Positions 19,901 through 27,865 of a stretch of DNA of 64,000 nucleotides are shown here, in pieces. A program made the translations under genes and the position numbers. The notes beneath the pieces are model-generated. The model was not told the DNA's origin, searched no databases, and saw only the letters and a program-made list of their open reading frames with translations. The DNA is from Catalinimonas niigatensis. GTDB taxonomy: Bacteria; Bacteroidota; Bacteroidia; Cytophagales; Cyclobacteriaceae. Location of the stretch: contig NZ_CP119422.1 of NCBI RefSeq assembly GCF_030506285.1, positions 4,017,501 through 4,081,500 of the forward strand, in the 5' to 3' direction. Position 1 is the first letter of the stretch. The number at the start of each line of letters is the position of its first letter.

Positions 19901-20194
19901 CGCAAACTGGCAGAACGTATGCTGGCAGAAGGAGGTGTTTCAATAGAAGAACAGATTGCTTTTGGGTTTCAGGCCGTGACCTCACGACAGCCAAAGGCAG
20001 AAGAACTGAGCCTGTTGCAGGCGTTATATCAGGATAAGCTGGAATATTACCAGCAAAACCCTGAAGAAGTGGAAGGCTTGCTCACGGTAGGCGACGCTCC
20101 TTTTAATCAGCAGTTAGAAAAAGTACAGATTGCTACTTTGGCGGTGGTAGCCAATACCTTATTTAACCTGGATGAAGCCAAATTCAGAAGCTAA
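16979..20194 (+). CDS. Planctomycete-type surface cytochrome lipoprotein (PSCyt1-DUF1549-LamG-DUF1553), copy 2
   Basis: Paralogue of the gene at 11832, about 1,071 residues, same domain order. The start is ATG 16979 (a TTG lies two codons upstream), giving a signal with lipobox SITAC. CxxCH motifs are at C59-C62-H63 (CFACHGPD) and C349-C352-H353 ([13 protein letters not shown]). DUF1549 shows [19 protein letters not shown]. The LamG region covers about residues 470-650, and DUF1553 shows [22 protein letters not shown]. The gene begins 16 bases after the DUF1501 copy 1 stop and is followed within 14 bases by DUF1501 copy 2, so all genes from 11.8 to 22.8 kb probably form one operon. Confidence 0.9.
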   Translation: MKTREVLKHQTSCLFLAIFLGVSITACDQQAAGTEGVAKKVPKQVDFNLHVKPILSDRCFACHGPDNNKREAELRLDTEEGAFSALKESEGHAFVAGKPEQSVAFQRISSTDPEIMMPPPESNLVLTDYEIEVIEKWIEQGAEWKEHWSFIPPAKHELPEVDQQEWVQNPIDHFVLAKLENEGLQPAPPATKEKLLRRVTFDLTGLPPTVEEIEAFLQDDAPDAYEKVVDRLLASSHFGERMAPVWLDLSRYADSHGYQDDRPRTMWPWRDWVVEAFNENLPYDQFITWQLAGDLLPDATYEQKLATGFNRNHAITQEGGVIEEEYLTEYAADRTNTFSTTFLGLTVECARCHDHKYDPISQKEYFQLYAFFNNVPERGQIDYLNEAPEPAMRVEDAELEAKKTYVDSTILALENRLNQLESQKTPAFKTWLAQNPSPDIDTESDQLAYFKLDIMEAQQFRGDYSDFPGLMNTGLPKKIDLPAHVEGKYGKALQFNGANFLTLDDIADFDHHDHFSLGGWIKHSNAHELRAGLLSRRNGEISRQGYDLTLTKDNKLSLRLIHHADRGDYLDAETVSSIPPQQWTHVFATYDGSGKASGVRLYINGKNQPLKTRHDNLGRKSILNGNEFLIGNWYSRNKAYDTYGFTGGSIDEVRIYHRTLSPLEVQQVAETQPSQQENALYAHYLQKQDQEFYRITRRLDSLRQLDVSIPHVMIMQEREERKPAYLLARGSYDAPTEEVERATPEAVLAFDKKYPRDRLGLAQWLLAPENPLTSRVAVNRFWQMYFGKGIVKTPEDFGNQGELPTHPELLDWLSVEFRESGWDVKALQKLIVMSATYQQSAKVDKEKQQRDSENLLLARGPNTRLTAEMFRDNALAVSGLLYDSLGGKWVKPYQPDDIWKAMANQIGENKYRASKGPGLYRRSLYTYWKRTIPPPTMVMFDAPERTLCTAKRQSTSTPLQSLALLNDPQIVEASRKLAERMLAEGGVSIEEQIAFGFQAVTSRQPKAEELSLLQALYQDKLEYYQQNPEEVEGLLTVGDAPFNQQLEKVQIATLAVVANTLFNLDEAKFRS

Positions 20195-20208
20195 AAAGAA
20201 TTTTGATC

Positions 20209-21666
20209 ATGGACATACTCAACGAACACTATAACCAAATGAACCGTCGTCACTTCCTCTCCCGCATGAGCCTGGGATTGGGAGGAGCGGCACTGGGAAG
20301 CCTGCTGGGCTGTAGCAGCAATAGTACTCAGGAAGCAGCCATTGACCCGATGAGCGGCATACTGGATCAACTGCATTTTGCCCCCAAAGCCAAGCGGGTG
20401 ATCTATCTCTTCCAGAGTGGTGGCCCTTCTCAAATGGATTTGTTTGACTACAAGCCCCTGCTCAGAAAGATGCATGGCGAAGAGCTGCCTGCCTCCATTC
20501 GCATGGGGCAGCGCCTCACCGGTATGACTGCGGGTCAGAGTTCTTTTCCGCTGGCTTCTTCCCTCTTTGACTTCAAGCAGCACGGCCAAAGTGGCGCCTG
20601 GGTAAGTGACCAGATGCCCTATACTGCTGAAATTGCTGATGAGCTTTGTTTTATCAAAAGCATGCATACCGAGGCCATCAACCATGATCCGGCCATCACC
20701 TTCTTCCAGACCGGCTCGCAGCAACCGGGTCGTCCCAGCATGGGTTCCTGGCTCAGCTATGGACTGGGCAGCGACAACCAGAACCTGCCTACCTTTATTG
20801 TACTACTCTCAAGAGGGGCGCAGCGTCCGCAGCCGATCTACTCCCGGCTTTGGGGCAATGGTTTCCTGGCATCCCTCCATCAGGGGGTACAGTTCCGCTC
20901 CGGCAAAGATCCTGTACTCTTTCTGAACAATCCGGAGGGTATTAATGCCAACACGCGCCGCCAGGTGCTTGATTATCTGGCGAAGCTCAACGATATCCGC
21001 ATGCAGGATTTTGGTGATCCGGAAATAGAGTCTCGCATTGCGCAGTACGAAATGTCGTATCGCATGCAGACCTCCGTTCCCGATGCCCTGGACCTGTCCA
21101 ATGAGCCGGATTCGGTCTTTGAGATGTACGGAGAAGATGCCCGAAAGCCTGGTACCTATGCTGCCAACTGCCTGCTGGCCCGGAGGTTGGCGGAACGTGA
21201 TGTAAAGTTTATCCAGCTCTATCATCTGGGCTGGGACCAGCATGAAGATCTGCCGCGTGAGCTTAGTTCTCAATGCCGGGATACCGATCAGGCCTCGGCT
21301 GCTCTGGTCAAAGACCTGAAGCAGAGAGGCTTGCTGGAAGATACCTTAATCGTTTGGGGAGGAGAGTTTGGCCGTACCAATTACTCGCAAGGCAGGCTTA
21401 CTGAGACCAATTACGGCCGTGACCATCATCCACGCTGTTTCACCATCTGGATGGCTGGTGGGGGTGTGAAAAAAGGGATGACTTATGGAGAGACCGATGA
21501 CTTCTCTTACAATATTGTCAAAGACCCGGTGCATGTGCACGATTTTCAGGCTACCATGCTGCACCTGATGGGTATTGACCATGAAAAACTTACCTTTAAG
21601 CATCAGGGCAGACGCTACCGCCTGACTGATGTGAGTGGGAAAATTGTGAATAAAATTATCGCATAA
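20209..21666 (+). CDS. DUF1501 protein, Tat-exported, copy 2
   Basis: Paralogue of the gene at 15514. The start is ATG 20209 (a TTG is two codons upstream). The signal has twin arginine R13-R14 ([15 protein letters not shown]) and runs into SLLGC, so this copy may be a Tat-exported lipoprotein, unlike copy 1, which has SLLGSSAWA. The same metal-site blocks are present: [64 protein letters not shown] and [14 protein letters not shown]. It is encoded directly after cytochrome copy 2. Confidence 0.9.
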   Translation: MDILNEHYNQMNRRHFLSRMSLGLGGAALGSLLGCSSNSTQEAAIDPMSGILDQLHFAPKAKRVIYLFQSGGPSQMDLFDYKPLLRKMHGEELPASIRMGQRLTGMTAGQSSFPLASSLFDFKQHGQSGAWVSDQMPYTAEIADELCFIKSMHTEAINHDPAITFFQTGSQQPGRPSMGSWLSYGLGSDNQNLPTFIVLLSRGAQRPQPIYSRLWGNGFLASLHQGVQFRSGKDPVLFLNNPEGINANTRRQVLDYLAKLNDIRMQDFGDPEIESRIAQYEMSYRMQTSVPDALDLSNEPDSVFEMYGEDARKPGTYAANCLLARRLAERDVKFIQLYHLGWDQHEDLPRELSSQCRDTDQASAALVKDLKQRGLLEDTLIVWGGEFGRTNYSQGRLTETNYGRDHHPRCFTIWMAGGGVKKGMTYGETDDFSYNIVKDPVHVHDFQATMLHLMGIDHEKLTFKHQGRRYRLTDVSGKIVNKIIA

Positions 21667-21691
21667 ATACATACCATACAACCTAATCAAG

Positions 21692-22768
21692 ATGCAGAAT
21701 AACAAGCCTACGCAACGCCGTCAGTTTCTCAAAGGCTCTGTGGCCCTGGCAGGCGGAGCACTACTTAGCCCTGACCTCAATTTTTATATTCAAAAAAGTA
21801 AACCCAAACTCAGCGAGGAAGTACTGGGACACAATGGCTTCCGCTATCGCGTACATCAGGAGTGGGGCAATCTCAACCCTTCCCAAACGCCGGTCAAAAA
21901 CTGCCATGAGATGGTGATGGACTCCCAGGGCCGCCTCATCATGGTAACGGATGAAACCAAAAACAACATCATTGTCTACGACAAATCCGGCAAGCTGCTG
22001 GAGACCTGGGGCTCAGACTATCCCGGTGGGCATGGCTTATCTATTTTTGATGAAGGTGGCGAAGACATGCTGCTCATCTGTGACCCCAACATTGGCAAGG
22101 TGGTCAAAACCGATATCAAAGGTAAGGTACTGATGACTTTGCAAACCCCTCATGAGCTGGGTATCTACAAAGAAGACATGCCCTTTAAGCCCACCGAAAC
22201 CACTGTAGGACCCAATGGAGACATTTATGTAGCGGATGGCTACGGCTCCCAATTTGTGATCCAGTACGATGCCAAGGGAAAATACATCCGTCACTTTGGC
22301 GGAGGAGGTGATGAAGACGGGCAGTTTCAGACGGTCCATGGGGTAGCGATAGACCAGCGCAATGGGGCGGCGCCTACTTTGCTCTGCACCTCCCGTGCGC
22401 ACAACGCCTTCAAACGCTATTCGCTGGATGGCAAATACCTCTCCACCATCTTCCTGCCGGGAGCTTTTGTCTGCCGTCCGGTGATGGACGAGGATAACCT
22501 CTACGCCGGTGTATGCTGGTCGCGCCTCAAGTACCTGAACCAGACACCCAATTCCGGCTTTGTCACCATTCTGGACAAGAACAACAAAGTCGTTTCCAAT
22601 CCGGGAGGCACCAAACCCGAGTACCGCAATGGCGAGCTGCAACTGATGGTACAGGAAAGCCCGGTGTTCAAACACTGCCACGATGTATGCATAGACGAAG
22701 ACAAGAACATCTACGTCTGCCAGTGGAACGCCAACCAGACCTACCCGATCAAGTTGGAAAGGGTGTAA
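21692..22768 (+). CDS. Tat-exported NHL-repeat six-bladed beta-propeller protein
   Basis: 358-residue periplasmic protein with a twin-arginine signal (QRRQFLKGSVALAGGALL, R9-R10). The mature part is a beta-propeller with NHL-type repeats such as GRLIMVTDETKNNIIVYD, GPNGDIYVADGYGSQFVIQY and DGQFQTVHGVAID. It resembles propellers annotated as peptidyl-glycine lyase-like or 6-bladed propellers, but no catalytic assignment is safe. It starts 25 bases after DUF1501 copy 2 and probably ends the surface-cytochrome operon. Confidence 0.83.
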   Translation: MQNNKPTQRRQFLKGSVALAGGALLSPDLNFYIQKSKPKLSEEVLGHNGFRYRVHQEWGNLNPSQTPVKNCHEMVMDSQGRLIMVTDETKNNIIVYDKSGKLLETWGSDYPGGHGLSIFDEGGEDMLLICDPNIGKVVKTDIKGKVLMTLQTPHELGIYKEDMPFKPTETTVGPNGDIYVADGYGSQFVIQYDAKGKYIRHFGGGGDEDGQFQTVHGVAIDQRNGAAPTLLCTSRAHNAFKRYSLDGKYLSTIFLPGAFVCRPVMDEDNLYAGVCWSRLKYLNQTPNSGFVTILDKNNKVVSNPGGTKPEYRNGELQLMVQESPVFKHCHDVCIDEDKNIYVCQWNANQTYPIKLERV

Positions 22769-22774
22769 ACGTGT

Positions 22775-23023
22775 ATGAAGAAAAGGCGTAAGCTCAACGA
22801 AAAGAAGTTCAAGCATTGGAAATCTACTCCTGCCAAAGGCCGTTTATACTTTTATGCAGTGGAGGGAAAATATGGATGGTCAGCCAGATATCTGAAAGAA
22901 GTAGATGAAAAAGAAGAAACGATACGCTTCTGGCAGGAGATATATGATGAGAAAGGAAAGTTGAGAGAAGTACATGAAAAGTATCCTGTGGACAAAGGCC
23001 ATATAAAGCTCAATGAAATATGA
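22775..23023 (+). CDS. Small hypothetical protein (82 residues), first gene of a pair
   Basis: Basic, charged protein beginning MKKRRKLNEKKFKHWKS and containing GWSARYLKEVDEKEETIRF. It looks like a compact alpha/beta domain with no signal or membrane segment. I do not recognise the family. Its stop overlaps the start of the next gene in an ATGA arrangement, so the two are translationally coupled. Small coupled pairs like this are often toxin-antitoxin or toxin-immunity pairs, but nothing in the residues proves it. Confidence 0.6.
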   Translation: MKKRRKLNEKKFKHWKSTPAKGRLYFYAVEGKYGWSARYLKEVDEKEETIRFWQEIYDEKGKLREVHEKYPVDKGHIKLNEI

Positions 23024-23292
23024 TTATACAAAGAGAAACGATAGCTGAAAATATCCTGCAATACCTGAAACAACAAATTTCATTACAGGAATTGGTGGAT
23101 TGGGCGGAGCATGCAGTGATGGAAGGAGAATTTGAAGACCAGTATTTTGATCAGATTCATGAAGTAGTTTCAAAAATTGGCCTGGCTGATGTGGCCGCCT
23201 TTGGCCTATCGTTACAGGATTGCGAGCAACTCCTTCGTACCATTGGTTACAAAGCTAATATTCAGGTACAGCTTCAATCCCTCAATGCATAG
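23020..23292 (+). CDS. Small acidic hypothetical protein (90 residues), second gene of a pair
   Basis: Mostly helical acidic protein: ETIAENILQYLKQQISLQEL, VDWAEHAVMEGEF, then LADVAAFGLSLQDCEQLLRT. The pattern (a short helix, 'LVDWAE', an acidic loop, then 'AFGLSxxDxxxLL') is one I have seen in small bacterial hypotheticals, without a function. It overlaps the upstream basic partner by 4 bases. The opposite charge of the two products fits direct binding, which is inference. Confidence 0.6.
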   Translation: MIIQRETIAENILQYLKQQISLQELVDWAEHAVMEGEFEDQYFDQIHEVVSKIGLADVAAFGLSLQDCEQLLRTIGYKANIQVQLQSLNA

Positions 23293-23399
23293 TCAGGCGT
23301 TATTTAACCAGTTAGATTGGGTAATGGAACTCATCAAGCTGGAGCGGGTGTAACATCTGAATCATACAAAAGCAGATACGTGATTTTATGTGATTGGCG

Positions 23400-23560
23400 C
23401 CACGCCGGACATAAAAAAAATGAACACGTCTATTGCGACCGGGCTGCCGGAGCAGGGCGATAGCCCGTGGCTCCACGCTGGACAATCTCCCAGTTGTTTG
23501 CAAAAAACGGGGGGACTCCCGACGTGGAACGTTACGGCCTACGGCCTCTGAGTGACGTAT
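23400..23560. repeat. GC-rich hairpin-rich intergenic element
   Basis: The 346 bases between 23293 and 23638 hold no supported gene. Within them is a GC-rich block with several short stems (GGGCT 23441-23445 with AGCCC 23462-23466), a tandem ACGGCCT pair (23534-23547) and the end CTGAGTGACGT (23548-23558). The last 9 bases also occur at 24011-24019 in the next element, so both may belong to one diverged repeat family. Confidence 0.4.
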
Positions 23561-23638
23561 GATTACATTCTGCATGGAGCGCTAATCAAAAATTGTGATT
23601 GATCACGCATCTTTTTTGATGGGTCAAAAAACAAATCA

Positions 23639-23860
23639 ATGAAAGACTATCACATCAATATATTCCATAACGAAGAAGATGAGGGCTACATCGCAGACAT
23701 ACCGGATTTGAAATATTGCTCAGCATTTGGGGAAACGGCAGAACAAGCGCTCCATGAAGTCATGCGAGCCAAGATTGCATGGCTGGAAACTGCCAGGGCA
23801 GAGAGTAAGCCTGTGCCCGAACCCAAATACAAACCCATGATCTACCAGATAGCCACTTAA
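23639..23860 (+). CDS. HicB-like antitoxin, no HicA partner
   Basis: 73-residue protein with the partial RNase H-like fold of the HicB family: DYHINIFHNEEDEGYIADIPDL, split by the usual sharp turn, and then FGETAEQALHEVMRAKIAWL. There is no C-terminal DNA-binding domain after residue 65. HicB normally neutralises the small mRNA interferase HicA, but no HicA-like gene lies within 1 kb on either side. It may be an orphan antitoxin. It sits between two repeat elements. Confidence 0.78.
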   Translation: MKDYHINIFHNEEDEGYIADIPDLKYCSAFGETAEQALHEVMRAKIAWLETARAESKPVPEPKYKPMIYQIAT

Positions 23861-23869
23861 ATAAATAAC

Positions 23870-24058
23870 GTGAGTTCGGTATAAATCTAAAAAAAAACCG
23901 TCATTCAGAGGCTTCTGGCAAGGTTTGCGTGTTGGAAGCCGTAGGAATCTCCTCGCAGGGAGACTCTCACGCCATTTTTCCACCGCACATCCTTAGAAAA
24001 AAACGGCTCAGAGTGACGTGAGACAGTTTTTTTAGGGTGATTTTCTTTCCGAACTCAC
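23870..24058. mobile_element. MITE-like element with 10-bp perfect terminal inverted repeats
   Basis: GTGAGTTCGG at 23870-23879 is mirrored exactly by CCGAACTCAC at 24049-24058. Nested inside is an imperfect inverted pair (23899-23910 and 24007-24018, 10 of 12 matching). No gene is present in 23861-24222. The 189-base size and nested stems suggest a non-autonomous mobile or REP-like element. Confidence 0.5.
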
Positions 24059-24222
24059 AGTAAATACCAACTTTCGGATGATAATCAGGTCTGTAGGAAT
24101 AAATCTTGAAAGGCGCTGCCAAAGTCCTGCACTTTGAAGGAAAATTCCGGCAGGTAATAATTGCAGCGACTAAGAATGTTTTGGCTGATTTGCACTGCTT
24201 ATCTTGAAGCAAAAAGTAACCC

Positions 24223-24939
24223 ATGCCGATCCGTTTTGCCCTCTATCGGAATCCATTCAAAAAGAACAAAGAAGAACGGGTAGCCCGGGTATTGCATCGT
24301 GCCTGTGCCGGAGATGAAGAAGTGGTGAAGATGATCCTTTTGCGCAATAGCGGACTTACTCGTTCGGAGGTGATGGCGGTACTGGAAGAATATACCGTAG
24401 CCCTGGAATACCTGCTCAAAGACGGGCAAAGTGTACATACTTCGCTGATCAAACTGGAGGCCAGCATCAAAGGAAAGTTCAGGGATGAGAACGATCGTTT
24501 TGATCCTAAGCGCCATAAGGTCTGCCTGAATGCCAGCCCCGGCAAACGCCTGCGCAAGCTCTTGGATAGAGAAAAAGCCTACCGGCAGGAGCCTTCCTCT
24601 CCTCAACCTTACATAGAGGGTTTTCAGCACTTTGACTCCCAACTGCCTGCGCATCATTTTCTGCCGGGCATACCCGTACGCCTTAGCGGAAGCTATCTGA
24701 AAATCAATCCCGAGAAGGAAGATGAGGGCATCTACCTGAAAGCAGCGAATAATAAATTGTGGAAGATAAGCCAGCTGGTGACCAACTTCCCCGGCGAACT
24801 ACTCTTCATGATGCCTGAGGGTATGCCTGCCGGTACTTACCAACTGGAAGTGCGCTGCCGGGTAGGCAACAGCACCGAACTTCGTTCAGATACTTATCGC
24901 CACGCACTCATCTGCTCCCCATCCGCAGCTTCCGAATAA
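24223..24939 (+). CDS. DNA-binding (HU-like) domain protein with C-terminal Ig-like DUF4469-type domain
   Basis: 238 residues. The N-terminal half (MPIRFALYRNPF, then LHRACAGDEEVVKMILLRN, SGLTRSEVMAVLEEY, DGQSVHTSLIKLEASIKGKF) matches the Bacteroidota-specific HU-like DNA-binding domain (Bvu_2165 type). The C-terminal third (LPGIPVRLSGSYLKI, GTYQLEVRCRVGNSTELRS) matches the beta-sandwich DUF4469 domain. It is cytoplasmic, with no signal. The family is probably nucleoid-associated; its specific role is unknown. It is isolated, with repeats on both sides. Confidence 0.75.
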   Translation: MPIRFALYRNPFKKNKEERVARVLHRACAGDEEVVKMILLRNSGLTRSEVMAVLEEYTVALEYLLKDGQSVHTSLIKLEASIKGKFRDENDRFDPKRHKVCLNASPGKRLRKLLDREKAYRQEPSSPQPYIEGFQHFDSQLPAHHFLPGIPVRLSGSYLKINPEKEDEGIYLKAANNKLWKISQLVTNFPGELLFMMPEGMPAGTYQLEVRCRVGNSTELRSDTYRHALICSPSAASE

Positions 24940-25152
24940 GTATTTCGCACACTACGAAATCTCATTTCATAGTCTCCGCTTTTTCATTTCGCAGCCTGAG
25001 CAATAGTAAAAACTCGCTTAGAAAAGGGTACTACTTCCGTCAGCCAATGAACCTGACTGTGGCTTATACTGGATATGAAAGCCTTGCAGGCAAAAGTATC
25101 ATATGTTGCATAAGCCCCGCTCTCCTCACAACACACGCTCGCACCTTGCAAC
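24940..25152. other. Intergenic stretch without a supported gene
   Basis: This 213-base part of the 390-base gap contains no reading frame with coding character and no clear hairpin terminator. It leads into repeat copy A. Confidence 0.4.
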
Positions 25153-25276
25153 CGCCCCCACACGCTAGCTTCTGGCTGGGGCGCATAGCCTAGTGTGGAT
25201 TATCCAATCTATTTCCAGACAAGCAAACGCAGTCGACCTCTGGCCGGATTCGCTGATTACTATGAGTTGAGGCATC
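25153..25276. repeat. Structured repeat, copy A, upstream of the 114-codon gene
   Basis: It shares the blocks CCCACACGCTAGC, CTCTGGC or TTCTGGC, GATTATCCA, a CTATTT stretch, GTCG-CCTC-GGCCGGAT and CTGAT with copy B at 25721-25829. Copy A has an extra segment of about 16 bases after TTCTGGCT. Both copies can form hairpins. They lie on each side of one small gene, in the same orientation. Confidence 0.55.
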
Positions 25277-25329
25277 TAGCCAGGTGTCTGATAGCTTTTA
25301 AGTGTAGCGTGAATCTCGTATCTTAAGAA

Positions 25330-25674
25330 ATGTTGTACAATTTAAATATAGAAAAAATGATAGATCAGGAAAGTGATATATTATTTGATGCATACGAAGA
25401 ACTTCAAGAAATATCTCCTGCACTTGCAAAGCAGCTTCACCAAATGTGGGAGTCTAAAATGAAAGGAAATATGCTTAACAGGCCTGATAGCTTTGAGTAT
25501 ATGGAAGTTCGTGCTAAAGATCTTAAAAAAGGCATGGAAATTATCAATTTGGGTGTAGTAGAATCTGTGACCATGCATGGGCTTCATGTTAATATCCATT
25601 TACATTCACCCATTACAAATGTGAATAAAGTAGTTGTAACTCGATTGAAAAGTCTGAAAGTACGGGTTCAGTAG
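25330..25674 (+). CDS. Hypothetical protein (114 residues) between two direct repeats
   Basis: Unrecognised. The N-terminal half is helical (IDQESDILFDAYEELQEIS, PALAKQLHQMWESKMKG). The C-terminal half is beta-like (VRAKDLKKGMEIINLG, VVESVTMHGLHVNIHL, NKVVVTRLKSLKVRVQ), similar in style to small all-beta domains in which a segment of 'DLKxGD' type opens a barrel. Met10 is another possible start. Codon use is AT-rich, like the operon that follows, and unlike the GC-richer genes before it. It is enclosed by repeat copies A and B, as if carried as a cassette. Confidence 0.6.
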   Translation: MLYNLNIEKMIDQESDILFDAYEELQEISPALAKQLHQMWESKMKGNMLNRPDSFEYMEVRAKDLKKGMEIINLGVVESVTMHGLHVNIHLHSPITNVNKVVVTRLKSLKVRVQ

Positions 25675-25720
25675 AGATGAAGCATTTGAATGCTCAGGAG
25701 ATTACCTCTCGCTCCGATAT

Positions 25721-25829
25721 GCCCCACACGCTAGCCTCTGGCTAGTGTAGATTATCCATAATATCTATTTATGTCTAGGTAAGCTTAGTCGGCCTCCGGC
25801 CGGATGAACTGATCACTCTGAGCTAGGAG
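25721..25829. repeat. Structured repeat, copy B, downstream of the 114-codon gene
   Basis: Diverged direct repeat of copy A. A hairpin is visible at CTAGCC-TCT-GGCTAG (25731-25745), followed by GGCC-TCC-GGCC in the GTCGGCCTCCGGCCGGAT block. Confidence 0.55.
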
Positions 25830-25851
25830 TAAGTTTTGAGTATCGGCCTGG

Positions 25852-25943
25852 AAGGCCTTGCGGATATAGGTCACTCGGCTGGAGCCAAGCGACTGTGAAA
25901 GGCCTCGCATATATGGGTCAGTGGTGGAGCCGGGGGACTGTTA
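25852..25943. repeat. Two tandem units of about 46 bases just before the sce7726 gene
   Basis: Unit 1 (25852-25898) and unit 2 (25899-25943) both begin AAGGCCT and share CGC or TGC, ATATA, GGGTCA or AGGTCA, TGGAGCC and GACTGT. Unit 2 ends 7 bases before the ATG of the operon's first gene, so the repeat forms its 5' leader. Confidence 0.55.
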
Positions 25944-25950
25944 GGCACTT

Positions 25951-26928
25951 ATGGCCTACATTTTCTGTTTATCTTGTATCAATTCTAGAAATATATTTCT
26001 GTTAGAAGAAGCAAAATTACTATTTTGGCGTAGTATGATCTTATCTACTAAAAATACAGATGGATTGAGGAGTCTTTCTCAAATTTATACCCGATCAAAT
26101 TTTAATCGGGTAATCAGAAAAAGTGATTTCAAATTTACCAATGCCAGGATATACAAACACATGAAAATCAGCAGTAATTCTAAATACGCTGACCTACTAG
26201 AGAATTTGTACTATTATCTGCAAAGGACTTATCGAAGTGAATACTTTTATAAAAACGCTTTAATAAATAAATTACTATTGGGAACATATAGTCTTAACAC
26301 TACGACTGTTCTCAATGAATTTAAAATTGGGACCTCTATAGCAGACTTTGTTCTGCTTAATGGAGAAGCGAGAATATATGAGATCAAAACTGATCTCGAT
26401 AGTTTAGATAAACTTGAAAAGCAAATTTTAGATTATAGTCAATTTGGCAACAAAATTTATATTGTTGCTAGCCACAACCATATAGAAAAATTATCAGAAA
26501 TATATGCTGATAGCCCAGTTGGATTGATTGAATTTACACAAAGAGATACGCTAAGTACTGTGAAAGAGGCTGATAGCTATTCAGGTAATTTTGATCATAC
26601 GTGCATTTTCAAGGCTTTAAGAAAACATGAGTATCTGGAGATAATTCAAGAATGCTATGGAGCTATTCCTGATGTGCCAAATACTTTGATATTTAGAGAA
26701 TGCCTTAGGCTTGCAAAGCAATTAGACATATGTCAATTTCAAAAAATGGCATTTGAAAAGCTTAAAGCGAGGAAATTAAGATCTCCTCAGCTTCTTCTAG
26801 ATAGTAGAACTCCATATGAATTAAAGCATATTTGCTACACTATGGATTTATCAACAGATGAATACGACAACCTTTACAAGTTTTTAAATAAAGAATTAGC
26901 ACATGTATCTTCCCTACCTCAGAGGTAA
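25951..26928 (+). CDS. sce7726-family protein, PD-(D/E)XK nuclease-like
   Basis: 325 residues. The central block LLLGTYSLNTTTVLNEFKIG, then SIADFVLLNGEARIYEIKTD, is diagnostic of the sce7726 family. It supplies the PD-(D/E)XK catalytic set D132, E144 and K146, so the protein is probably a nuclease. The N-terminal 90 residues are helical and basic and may bind nucleic acid or the partner. It starts 7 bases after the tandem repeat and overlaps the sce7725-family gene by 26 bases. Sce7725/sce7726 pairs are named after adjacent Sorangium genes and lack a settled function. The low GC content suggests recent transfer. Confidence 0.85.
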   Translation: MAYIFCLSCINSRNIFLLEEAKLLFWRSMILSTKNTDGLRSLSQIYTRSNFNRVIRKSDFKFTNARIYKHMKISSNSKYADLLENLYYYLQRTYRSEYFYKNALINKLLLGTYSLNTTTVLNEFKIGTSIADFVLLNGEARIYEIKTDLDSLDKLEKQILDYSQFGNKIYIVASHNHIEKLSEIYADSPVGLIEFTQRDTLSTVKEADSYSGNFDHTCIFKALRKHEYLEIIQECYGAIPDVPNTLIFRECLRLAKQLDICQFQKMAFEKLKARKLRSPQLLLDSRTPYELKHICYTMDLSTDEYDNLYKFLNKELAHVSSLPQR

Positions 26929-27865
26929 ACAATACGAACTTATAGCTCTTCGTGAGTTGTGTGATACCATGGCAGCGAATAGGGAAAAGATTTCGCCCAT
27001 AATTGAACCTGTTAAAGATTCTTCTACTTTTAAAAGCTGTATTGATTGTCTAGCACAGCAAAATATTAACTTCACCGTCATTATTAATCCCTCAGTAGGT
27101 GATTTAAAAGATAGTCATGAACATACAAAAACGATAATTGGACATTTATCTAGACTACCAGCCAATTTTAACAATTGGCAGCTTGGTGTTTTGATTGACA
27201 GTAATTTTAATTTTTTACAAATATCTCAACAAGTACTTGATTTAGGTTTTGAGGGAAAAAAATTTACTTTAATTCATAATGTCATCAGGCGAGATATTGA
27301 AAACATTCTAACAAGGTTTAACTCAGGAGACCATGTTGAATTTAATGTTATTAACTATACCCACATTAATGATAGGAGGCGCTATCATAGAAAATTTGCA
27401 AGAGACACGATAGTTTCATTAGATGACTTTTTCCTTTCTCAACCGAGAAATGCAGATTATCGTCAAGTTGGGGAGAGTGAGTTTTCTGAAGAGCATGTTT
27501 TCTATAGAGAAGATGGGTTTAGAGGATTTTCAGACTTTCTCACTATTGGCGAACCGTATTCAGATGGTGGTTTCTTACCCTATGCAGTAGCTATTCATAT
27601 TACATATGAGGATAATGAAGGTGTGATAAGGGTAAAGCATTTTACATCAATTTCTAATGAAGATGCTTCAGATGTGGGCGGTAAGTTTGCTGAGGCTTTA
27701 GAAGAGCTTATTAATTGGTGTGATGAAGGACATGTCTTAGAAACTAAGGCGGTTGAAGAATTTAGAAGTCTTCACACAAGTGGGCATTTTCCAGGATTAG
27801 GTGTTATTAAAAAACTATCAATAATGCATCATATAGAACTTATATTGAATTTGATTGAAACATGA
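26903..27865 (+). CDS. sce7725-family (beta-protein-like) protein
   Basis: 320 residues beginning MYLPYLRGKQYELIALREL, the signature of the sce7725 family, which is related to the 'beta protein' family. The rest looks like a TIM-barrel-type alternation of strands and helices (ISPIIEPVKDSS, NFTVIINPSVGDL, WQLGVLIDSNFNFL, GKKFTLIHNVIRRDI). Near the C-terminus is GGFLPYAVAIHITYEDNEG. No catalytic site is known to me. It overlaps the nuclease-like gene by 26 bases and the RES gene by 4, so the three proteins are probably made in fixed proportion. Confidence 0.85.
   Translation: MYLPYLRGKQYELIALRELCDTMAANREKISPIIEPVKDSSTFKSCIDCLAQQNINFTVIINPSVGDLKDSHEHTKTIIGHLSRLPANFNNWQLGVLIDSNFNFLQISQQVLDLGFEGKKFTLIHNVIRRDIENILTRFNSGDHVEFNVINYTHINDRRRYHRKFARDTIVSLDDFFLSQPRNADYRQVGESEFSEEHVFYREDGFRGFSDFLTIGEPYSDGGFLPYAVAIHITYEDNEGVIRVKHFTSISNEDASDVGGKFAEALEELINWCDEGHVLETKAVEEFRSLHTSGHFPGLGVIKKLSIMHHIELILNLIET

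Noticed and set aside
25153-25829. Integron-like attC sites
   Set aside because: The two hairpin repeats flank a small gene, but I see no integrase and no core site pair of the attC type.
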